DNA of 64,000 nucleotides from Rhizoclosmatium globosum. Taxonomy: Eukaryota > Chytridiomycota > Chytridiomycetes > Chytridiales > Chytriomycetaceae. Positions 55,270 through 64,000 of the stretch are shown here, in pieces. The stretch covers positions 620,001 to 684,000 of the forward strand of contig MCGO01000007.1 of the NCBI GenBank assembly GCA_002104985.1, written 5' to 3'. Under the pieces are notes generated by a model. It was not told the origin of the DNA and did not search any database. It saw nothing but the letters and a program-made list of their open reading frames with translations. A program made the position numbers and the translations under genes. Every line of letters begins with the position of its first letter. Within the stretch, counting starts at the first letter, position 1.

Positions 55270-56243
55270 TTATTTTTTGTTCCGAATTGCAACCAATCGA
55301 ATTTTCATGATTACCAAAGTTGAAGCCACAAGTATACCGCACAAGTCGGTCAAAACTTGAAGGAGATAGAATAAATATAAGTCAGAAGTACCCGAGAGAC
55401 GGTTTGAAACAATCATTCCGCCAACATAACATGCAAGGCCGCCGACACTCCCAAATGCACCCACAATTGTATGTCTGGCAACAATGGGGTAAAACTCAGT
55501 TGATTTAGCATCTGGGCCTTTTACTTCGCTAGGTATGAAATTGTCAGCATAATGCGAATGAAGAAAAGATAAAAATAAAAGTATATCCTACATAATCTCC
55601 AAAGTCCGGTTCATCAGGTACTGACAGCAACTATGTACCAAATACGCATCAAATAAAAGAGCTCCAGCACATGCAGTCACAGCAACGACACGGCCCCAAA
55701 ATACAATATCTTCATTCTTGGATGGAATAGCAATTATAAGAATTGGAGAAAGTAAAACGGCAACAGTTATGCGCCAAACCCAAATAAAGGTACGGTACAC
55801 CCAATGCGGCGATTGAATTCTCAAAATATCCGCTGACCGTTCAAAAGAATACCACAAGTAACTGATATTATTCAGTGCTGCGAATATCGAGAGCGCTATA
55901 CTTGCGGATTTTGTTTGAGAAACCGTGCGTACGGATAATGCCATAAACGTTGCAGAGATTGAAAGCAGATAGCATAAGAGGATTGAGTTCTTTTTCGTAA
56001 AGACAGCTTGCAGTGAGCGCGATGAGTAGGCCATGTAGCAAATGAAGCCGAAACTCAAACAAATACAAAGTCCAGCGAGGATCCCTTCCTGTTGTATTTC
56101 GTAAGGCAAACGTGTGGTTTGAGAGTAACCCTGCATACCAAATTTGCCACCAGCGTTACAATTCCAGGGTCGGATTGTAACAAGGATGTTGGTCCATCGG
56201 CTGTGAAGTTTGATGGAGTTGGAAGAATGAAGGTGGTTGCCAT
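55270..56243 (-). CDS. seven-helix membrane protein, array member 7
   Basis: About 285 residues in three exons. Start MATTFILPTPSNFTADGPTS, which aligns with member 6 (DGPTS..DxGIVxLV); the frame starting at 56271 was rejected because it lacks this match. Splicing joins VTLVANL to EGILAGLCICLSF. Motif SYLWYSFERSADILRIQSP; IEVKGPDAKSTEFYPIVARH across the last intron (donor GTAGGA). Tail KIRLVAIRNKK. Confidence 0.7.
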
Positions 56244-56335
56244 TCAAGTTTTGGGACACAATGGATTCCATTGAAACAAAGGTACCAAAGACAATGATTT
56301 ATTGATGTTAACGAAAATAAAAGATCGGAAAGGAT

Positions 56336-57256
56336 TTACTTTCCCACATTTAGAAGACGGATTTTCATACTCAAGAGAGTCGAAATGCTGAAAAGAATGC
56401 AGAGCGAAAGGAATATCTGCATTAAATAGTACGTGTACATGTCGTTGAGATTATGCATATGGTTTAGAATTTCGAAGCCAGTGACATAGAATCCAAGCAT
56501 AACAAGATTACCAACGCACGCGATTATCGTGTGACGTGCCACAATAGGAAAGAACTTTGCTCCTCTTGCTTCTTCGCCTTTCAACTCCACGATTTCTTTT
56601 GTTCGCTTGAGTAAATGCTGGCAACATTTTGTCACGAGAAAAGCATCCAAAGCTAACGCACCAATCCCTGAAATAACGTTGGCAATTCGGTTCATATACA
56701 ATGCCCTCTCATAGTCGATTGGTAGTGATAAAAAGACAATGGGACAAAGTAAGATAATAATGGTGAACAGGAGTAGCACACGAAAAACGTTGTAAACGTA
56801 GCCTGAAGAGTTTTGCCGAAGAACTTCAGAAGAACGTTCAAATGAATAAAAGAGATAGAGGGTCACGCTTATGGCCGCTGCTGCGCCACGTGCCATCGAT
56901 GTCGATCTGTTTGGTGATGTAGTATGAGCAGCCATGGAAGCAAACAAACAAGATGAAGACAGAAACACCGAGGACAAGAGAAGGTTTTTACGTGAAAACA
57001 CGTATTTGTGTTTTCCTTTGTAGACTAAGTAGAAGAGTAATCCGAAGCACAGAAGAACTGAAATTGCAGCTAGAATCACTATTAACAACTAAATTAGCAT
57101 TATTGAGGGTTATGATGAGGATTTGTCACCTTGAAAGTTTGAGACGAGGGAGACGACTCCTGCATCAGAACGAAGCAAAACATACACGTCAGTGTCGTTT
57201 AAAACCAACACATTATTTTGGGGTAATTGATTTGTATTGATATCTGTAGATGGCAT
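56336..57256 (-). CDS. seven-helix membrane protein, array member 8
   Basis: About 285 residues in two exons. First exon MPSTDINTNQLPQNNVLVLN..DAGVVSLVSNFQ, joining to VILAAISVLLCFG through an acceptor TTAATAG. Seven helices; family motif LYLFYSFERSSEVLRQNS and EIVELKGEEARGAKFFPIVA, with tail MKIRLLNVGK. It heads the minus-strand run of members 5-8 and is divergent from the SMG6-like gene with about 150 bp between starts. Confidence 0.7.
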
Positions 57257-57409
57257 GGCTTCGATCGTTTAATGGTTTGGGGTTGATAAATACCGATGCA
57301 ACAATGAAAACAGTGGGATCCTTTTTCGTCACCAAACAATGCACCTTTTTGCTGAGAAGTCGTTATTGGAATGTTATCCCAATAATTGCACAATAATCGA
57401 CTTAAAAGT

Positions 57410-60361
57410 ATGTCAGAAAGCGATGAAGAAATCGACTTTGCCTCCCTAGTAGGACCTGCAGCTTCACCACCATCGCAATCACAGCCGAATCCCAGCTTGA
57501 ATCAGTACCAGTTGTATTCGCATGCTCCAGCAGCCACCAGTCGCAGTTCTGAGCAGTCTGAAGACCCGCCACGATCCACTCCAACTCAGCGAACCCTCTT
57601 TGACCCTTCAAATCCATCGTCAAAGCCAAAGAAACAAACGCAAAAACATGTTGAACCAAAGATAAAACCAGCTCAGATTCAGCCATCTAAAATAATGACA
57701 AGGAACCCGCAACAACCTTCATCCACTCACTCAACTCAGTCGCCTCAGTCCCATCCACATTCTGTTGCAAAGCCGTCTAAGCCTCTGAATGCATTCTATC
57801 AACCACAACTGGAACCAGAAGCCCCAACGAGGAAACAGCACCCAGTAACCACTCTGTCTTCGAAAGTTCCAAGACCCTCAGAAGATCAAATCGCTTCCTC
57901 ACTTTCAAAACTTGCAGCATTTATTAATGCACCGGCAACTGAACAAACTAAACCGACGCTCCTCAAGTACACGAAACAGTGTTATACCCACATTGAGAAA
58001 CTTGAGGAATGGTTCGATGCAACAGAAAGTGTAGATGAAAGTGGGAGTATCACCGATATCGATGAGCGAAGGAGGTAACGTCTCAGTCTTAGTGGAGGAT
58101 TGCAGTCTAAACATTCAACAGTTATTCTAAACTCTGTGCCACAATCATAATTACAAATCCATCCATCGCAGCGAAATACAATCTCGACACTCGGTTGTGG
58201 AAACAAGGAATATACCCTTGCATTGAGCAAGTCCGATCACGTCTCCCACAACTTGCCCAGCCCTCGCCATTCGCGAAAGCGAGTTGGACAGCTCTTCTGA
58301 CTATTGCTGTTCAAACGTTTACTCAAATCATTGAACATACGCACACGAAACGTATTAGCTCCAGCGACACGAAGCAAACGCCTAGTATGCCTGGATACGT
58401 GAAATATGTCAGCTACTGTGGCGACTTGGCGCGATATCGCGTCATACTCAACCTCGATATTCCAACCTTTACTGTATCATTAGACGCACTGAAGGGATGG
58501 TACCGTGCCAAAAGTACATATGCACTCGCTGGATTCCTATTGCCCAGCAATGGACAGGTCTGGAACCATTTAGCTGTGTTTGAAGTCAGCGCTGGAAATG
58601 TTATGACGGCTGTTGTTTATTACGTCTTGGCTTTGAGTGTCAAAGTTCCGTTTCCAAGTGCACATGACGCGTTATTGGGACTTTGTGCGGGGCATCGCGG
58701 ACGTGTGAAGGAGAAAGAACCTGGTAGACAGCAGCGTGCTGGTGGGAAAGGAAAGAAACCTGTTGTCCTAGAAGAGACTGTGGATTCGCTTGTTGTAAGG
58801 GCGTTTGAGATCTGCTTTACTCGAATCAATGTGGATAGTTTATCGTCGATTTTGGATTCACTTGCACGAAGTTTGTTGATTCCGGATGATGGAAAGGATT
58901 TGATTCCGCCAACATTTTTCCAACATTCGATCCTGCTTGTCATTTTCTTGCTCTCCCAGCCTGAAGCACTCACAAACAACGTTTCAGTATCAAAAGCTAC
59001 AGCGTTGCAGTTCTTGAGTGTACTGTGGAAGGGTATGGTGTCAAGACTGTCGTTGGATGAGGGGAGTGATCCAGGAGGAAGTGTTGACGCGTTGATTGCA
59101 TTCCGCCTCATAGTTGGCTGGCTCGGCTCTAGCGAAGCCGCGCGGATATGTTTCGGAGATTCCGACAGCATCATCACGTTAGAAGTTGAGTTTGGTCAGT
59201 TGGCTGCTTTAGCGAGGAATTATAGCATAACGAAAGGAACCGACGCACAGAGGCTTTTGCTCGAGGAAGATTGGTGAGTTCGGTGCTGCCTTTATTTCAA
59301 CTCAATATTCTCAGGATGTATCGTGGGTTTTCGCCATTCAAAGAAATGCTTCCACGAAAGCAGTTTGACGCATATATTAAAACTTCGGAGATTTCAATGC
59401 TGGACTTGTATCCGCGATTATCGCAACTAGGAAATTTGGAAGATCGGATTATGGTAGTCAAGAATGAATTATGGGATGCACTAGAAGTATGTTAAATTTA
59501 ACGACCTGCATCAATACTCACAACAATACTTTAGAAACTGCCTTTCTTCAGATATGATGAAACAAAGCAAGTCTTTGTATTCGAAAAGCCACGACCAGAC
59601 GGTGGCCAAACAGATGGACTAATACGTAGAATCAACTCTGTCACTGATTCAGTAACCGATCTAGAAGAGCAAATCTTAGAAAATGAATCTGCCGCCATCG
59701 CAGCCCTGAATTTGAATGACGACAACGATAGTATTCATTCTACAGACCACCTCACAACACTAAAACACCGCAAAACTCAACTCTCAAGCACACTCACGTC
59801 CCAAACGCCACCCATCTCCACAGACCTTTCCACACCCACACATCTCCCCTCCAAACTCTTGAAATCATCGACAACCCTCCTCTTCGACACAAACTGCTAC
59901 ATCCGCTCTATCTCAACAATCCTCGAAACAATCAACCGGGGATGGAACGTGCTTTTGCCCCTTGTTGTAATCACAGAGCTTGATGGCCTTAAATTTGGAG
60001 GAAAGTCGGATGCAGCCGCTGCTTTGGATGCGATTGAACCGTTGATTGCAACGCGTGAAATCAAACCAAGAATTTGTTGTTGGTTACGTATAAAGGGACC
60101 AAGTTGCCGTATTTGATGATTCGAACGGAGGATTGGGGCATGAAGGTGGGGATGGGGATGACGGGTACATGGTATTGATGATGTCTTGTTGAAGTGCGCA
60201 AAGGAGTGGGGTAAGTCGAGTGGGAAAGAGGGTGAAGTTGTTGTGCTTGTTACTGGTGATGTGAATTTGCGGTTGAAAGGACGTGGAGCTGGTGTTCATG
60301 TTGGGGAATGGAGGAGTTGAAGGGATGGATTGGCATATCTGTACCAAAAGGGAAGAATTGA
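57410..60361 (+). CDS. SMG6/EST1-like protein with PIN nuclease domain
   Basis: Homologue of SMG6/EST1A, the endonuclease of nonsense-mediated mRNA decay. N-terminal 220 residues are disordered (Pro/Ser/Gln). Then the EST1/14-3-3-like TPR domain: KYVSYCGDLARYRVILN, GWYRAKSTYALAGFLLPSNG, VWNHLAVFEVSAGNVMTAVV, YYVLALSVKVPFPSAHD. A linker follows, with GMYRGFSPFKEM and LEKLPFFRYDE. The C-terminal PIN domain has catalytic acids in LLFDTNCYIRS, VITELDGLKFGG and LVTGDVNLRLKG. Introns near 58075-58170, 59274-59315 and 59489-59534. Missing bases near 60075, 60168 and 60307 break the PIN part but its order is intact. With all three PIN Asp/Glu positions visible it is probably an active endonuclease. 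Confidence 0.88.
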
Positions 60362-60398
60362 TGAATTGGGTTCCAATAAATTTGATTTATTATGATCT

Positions 60399-61001
60399 TC
60401 AAAGTGTTACTGGCTCATCCTCAACGTTCTTCAGGACTATTTGAGCTTTAAGTTTTTTGGATAATCGTTCCCAAACATAATTTGAAGCAACGGCAACAAA
60501 CTTAAATTGATACATCCCGCGTTTTGATATTGCAAATACAGCGCACGCTTTCAGCTCATAGCACCAAAATGTATCATCAGTTTGATAGATGATTCGCGTG
60601 GGGTTGAAACTCAATGAGGAATATGCTGATGAAGCGCCAGATGGCATACAGGATGAACCGTTAATTCTCTTCATTAAACGATATAAATGATCGAAGGGAT
60701 TCAGAAATGAAACACAGACATCAGTATAGAGAAATACATACACCGACAAAGATTTTCAGTTGTGGAAAGGACACAGGCGGAAAAATCTGAATCCGTGGAA
60801 ACGGCAAGGAATCTGAGGCTACTTTTGGTGGTGGAATAGTTGTAACATCGAGCGAAAGACCGCCAACTTGAAATAGGCTGCTGGAATGTCATCCAAATCT
60901 GTGATTCGAGTGGTTCCAGCTGAAAGTTGAATAAGGGCGTATCCGGTATTGAGGCACAACGAAGCCTTCACAGCGCGCTGTAGTTCGCTCAAGTCTTCCA
61001 T
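60399..61001 (-). CDS. small unknown protein, frame broken
   Basis: Starts MEDLSELQRAVKASLCLNTG; continues after a missing base as VGGLSLDVTTIPPPKV and PRIQIFPPVSFPQLKIFV, then (after a likely intron) RINGSSCMPSGASSAYSSL and YVWERLSKKLKAQIVLKNVE. About 180 residues. Family not recognised. Tail-to-tail with the SMG6-like gene. Confidence 0.45.
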
Positions 61002-61152
61002 TTCAGTGACTTTGATTGGGTGATCACTCTATGCAGTTGACGTTCACGAAACTCCTCGGCATTGGTTTCGTTGAAATCAGTTTGAAAAAAACCCAATTAT
61101 TAAGTTATTGAAAAAGCTTTATATTCTTTATTCTTGGATACAAAAAGCCGGT

Positions 61153-62993
61153 TTACTTTGCCAACAAGCTCTTTCCATCCATCTCCTTTGGAATACTCAA
61201 TCCCATCACCTCCAACAAGGTTGGCGCAACATCGGCCAAACATCCAACAACACCCTTCTGGAACTTGAACTTTTCACTTCCAGGACCCGTCATGACGAAT
61301 GGAACTGGGTTGCAGGTGTGAGCCGTGTGTGGGGTTCCGTCGGCGGCAATCATCTTTTCAGCGTTACCGTGGTCGGCCGTGACAAAGAGGATGTATCCGT
61401 TGGCGCGACATGCTTCGGCAATATTCCGATGGCTTTGTCGGTTGCTTCAACTCCCTTGATGGCGGCTGGGTAGATTCCAGTGTGGCCGACCATGTCGGGT
61501 GGTGCAAAGTTGCACATGACGAATGGGAATTTGTTGGTTGAATTCGTTCGGCAACCTGAATCAATATGTACTTTTGTGGAGTTAGGAACTAAGTTCGAAG
61601 TTACCTTCTCTCCAACTTCGATGGCGCTCATCTCTGGCTTCAGGTCGTAGGTAGCAACCTTTGGAGAAGCGACGAGTTCGCGCTCTTCCAAGTAATATTG
61701 AGCTTCACTTCCTCCGTTGAAGAAGAAAGTGACGTGAGCGTACTTTTCGGTTTCAGCAATGTGACATTGTGGAACAGAGAGCTTTCCGAGGTGTTCGGCA
61801 AGAACATTGTCCATCTTTTGTGGTGGGAAGATGTTGGCGAATGGGAAGTCGGATTTGTATTGAGTCATGGTGGTGATTGAGAGGTCCTTTGGCATCTTTT
61901 GAAAATGCGTCAGTACTTTCGTTTAGATGCATTGGTTGAAAGTATACCTTCTCACACTCGAAAGGCTGAGGAGCGATACCAAGAGCAGAAGAGAGCTCAC
62001 GCATACGGTCGGAACGGTAGTTGAAGAAAACGACAGTGTCTCCGTCCTGAATAGTTCCCTTCGCCTCCTCAAAACAATTGGCTTCAAGAACTCGTCAGTC
62101 TCATCACGGGTGTAACAGTCTTGACAGCATCAATGAAGGATTGGAATGTTGTGCACTTGGTTTCTCCGGCTCCAAGAACAAGGGCGTCGTATGCAAGCTT
62201 AACTCTCTCCCAACGCTTGTCACGATCCATGGCGTAGTAACGACCGACAATGGTGGCAAGAGTTCCATAGCTGACACAGTTATCGGTGAGATCTACGTCG
62301 CGTGATCTAAATCAACACTCACTTGAGCTCATCAACCTTCTCCTTCAAGCGCTCCAAGTAAGTAACTGATGAACGAGGGGAAGTGTCACGCCCATCACCA
62401 AAGAAGTGGATGTAAGTCTGCGGGACACCAGCGTCCTTCGCAGCCTCCAACATGGCATGAAGGTGGTTCTGGTGGGAGTGGACACCTCCATCCGAGACTA
62501 ATCCAGCCAAGTGAAGACGGCCAGTTCCCGTTGAAGAAGCTGCACGCGAAAGGGCGGCAGCAAGGGCAGGCTGCGACGAAAGGGTCTTGTTCTTGAGCGA
62601 GAGATCAATTCGAACAATGTCCTGGTACACAACTCGGCCTGCGCCAATGTTCAAGTGGCCGACCTGGTTGGCGATGGTGATGGTGATGGTGAAGAAGATA
62701 AGCTGATCGAAATCTGAAGGTGCGTGAACACGGTACCTCCGAGTTGCCCATGAGTCCTTCAGGGAGGCCAACAGAAAGCCCGTGTGCTTCCAAGGTCGTG
62801 TAGCCAGTCTCCGATTGCGCAAATGCATCCATCACTGGCGTCGCGGCATTCAACACGGCATCACCATGCGCTTCGGCCGCTGGTGCAACGCCCCATCCAT
62901 CAATCACAATCAACGCTACTTTTTGCTGGTTGAAGAATGTGTTAGTTGCGAAGGTGAAGCATGAAAGGGGCTTACAGAGGCTGTCTCAGTCAT
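61153..62993 (-). CDS. gpmI: cofactor-independent phosphoglycerate mutase
   Basis: Glycolytic enzyme interconverting 3- and 2-phosphoglycerate in the cytosol with two Mn ions. Exon 1 is MTETAS; exon 2 has [13 protein letters not shown] with the metal-binding Asp; the catalytic Ser is in [14 protein letters not shown] across an intron; SDGGVHSH and FGDGRDTSP line the active site; [14 protein letters not shown], then [15 protein letters not shown] and [12 protein letters not shown] hold the second metal site. Five or so introns (about 50 nt). Single missing bases near 62108, 62065, 61535 and 61423 break the frame. As this enzyme is essential for glycolysis unless a second gene exists, these are strong evidence for assembly deletions. 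Confidence 0.92.
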
Positions 62994-63324
62994 TTTTTGC
63001 AAGTCTTGACAGTGTCAACGAAAAACACGTGTGAGTCAATCAGCTCTAGATAGCGATAAGGTTGAAACCATACCAGCTTTCTTCAGGTTCCACATCTTCT
63101 TCATTTTGGGTTACAGCCCGTTGGTTTAAATTTGACAGTTATGGCAGTTAAATTTGACAGGTCAACAAACTTCACCAAACATCTACAATGTATGACCATG
63201 ATTTGCAACAGGATTTTAATTATCAGCAATGAGTAGCTGTGTTAGCGATTCTACTTTTATTTGAGTTCGGCGTCTATTTTTTTTTTAAAAAAAAAACGCC
63301 CCCTTAAAAGTTGAATGCAACGGA
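62994..63324. other. divergent intergenic region
   Basis: Spacer between the phosphoglycerate mutase start and the LRR gene; an A/T homopolymer block (about 63277-63296) and nothing coding. Confidence 0.5.
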
Positions 63325-63389
63325 AAAACCCAATTTAAAATCCTGTCCATGAAAGGAAAACCCCAATTTAAAATCCTGCCCATGAAAAC
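63325..63389 (+). repeat. direct duplication of about 32 bp
   Basis: AACCCAATTTAAAATCCTGT plus CCATGAAA recurs immediately as CCCAATTTAAAATCCTGC plus CCATGAAA, just before and including the start codon of the LRR gene, giving two candidate ATGs (63349 and 63382). Confidence 0.85.
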
Positions 63390-64000
63390 AACGATCGTCT
63401 CTGTTGTAGCCTTGTCTTGGCTCCAATTCGCAGTAGCTGCCCCTGCTAAAAGTGGAGGATACGATTGTACTGACCTCCATAACAAATGGCCTGCTGTTTT
63501 TAGAGACCCATCTAACTGTTGCGACTACTCTGATATCGATTGCAACGGAGCTACGCATTCTACACCTGCGCTGAGTACTGATGATTGTTATATTACCTGC
63601 GGCTCACCGATGCCTTACATCACCCAAATGTGAGTGTGGCTACTTTAAATGTGGTTGTGAATTAACCATTCAATATGTAGTCGCTTGCTGAATTCTAAGC
63701 TACCGACTAACGAAATTCCTGATTTGAGTGTATTCAATGCATTGACGTATGTGTAAGTAAAATCTTCTCTAGGTAGGAAAATGGCGGACTTAAAATATCG
63801 CAATCAGATACATCTATAACAATTCATTCAATGGCTCTCTTCCAACTTCCCTGCCGTTCAACATTCAAGTTTTGTAAGTGTTATATTCTTTGTTATTTCT
63901 CTAAATCTTTCTTAAAGTAACGTGTACAACAACACATTGGTTGGAAATATTCCAGACTGGTCTCGCTACACCAAACTAACGTTATAATCGAAGTTTGCAA
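63382..64000 (+). CDS. secreted leucine-rich-repeat protein, 5' part
   Basis: Signal peptide MKTTIVSVVALSWLQFAVAA, then a Cys-rich cap (YDCTDLHNKWPAVF..CCDYSDIDCNG..DDCYITCG) as in plant-type LRR proteins, then repeats LLNSKLPTNEIPDLSVFNAL, YIYNNSFNGSLPTSLPF and NVYNNTLVGNIPDWSRYTKL. Each repeat is one exon, with introns of about 50 nt between (after 63629, 63755 and 63877). An apparent TAA follows KLTL close to the window end; a missing base or the next donor may explain it. The gene probably continues beyond 64000. Secreted or surface protein; ligand unknown. The second ATG was preferred because it begins the signal peptide directly. Confidence 0.75.

Overview
The window is nuclear DNA of a fungus. 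Genes are broken by many short introns (mostly 40-60 nt, GT..AG). Recognisable proteins are fungal or widely eukaryotic: an MRP-type ABC transporter, an OPT oligopeptide transporter, a Pho84-type phosphate permease, the exomer protein Chs5, a PPPDE-PUL protein, an SMG6/EST1-like protein and cofactor-independent phosphoglycerate mutase. The many lineage-restricted membrane and secreted proteins suggest an early-diverging (chytrid-like) fungus; that placement is inference, with no rRNA or marker gene here to settle it.

Layout. 1-7.3 kb: 3' end of the ABC gene, then two tandem copies of an SGNH/PC-esterase-like gene made by a segmental duplication that also copied a scrap of the ABC last exon and the start of a small gene. 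7.8-24.2 kb: OPT transporter, a Cys-rich type I membrane protein, an F-box/histone-fold-like protein, a YeeE/YedE sulphur transporter, an unknown protein, a kelch-MYND protein and a phosphate transporter, with several members of an unnamed small-protein family between them. 24.5-28.7 kb: a Gln/Pro-rich protein, CHS5 and two small Cys-rich proteins. 28.7-37.4 kb: an S1/P1 nuclease gene whose two halves lie 7.2 kb apart; the gap holds a 21-bp minisatellite, a gene cut by an internally deleted hAT element, and a 2.8-kb pogo-like element. 37.4-40.1 kb: repeat-rich DNA with little coding evidence. 40.1-45.4 kb: PPPDE-PUL protein, a trio of genes that share GST-like and unnamed domains in different combinations, and a bacterial-type cytochrome b561. 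45.4-57.3 kb: eight paralogous seven-helix membrane proteins, interrupted by a coiled-coil gene and a large disordered protein. 57.4-64 kb: SMG6-like protein, a small unknown gene, phosphoglycerate mutase, and the start of a secreted LRR protein.

A technical point affects the whole annotation. Many otherwise good genes, including the glycolytic phosphoglycerate mutase, are broken by single missing bases, nearly all in the same direction and often in short homopolymers. I read these mostly as uncorrected assembly deletions, so frameshifted genes are given as genes unless there is independent evidence of decay.

The most interesting unexplained items are the seven-helix array, the small-protein family with the G-I-x-A-R-R motif, the split nuclease, and the GST/unknown-domain chimera.
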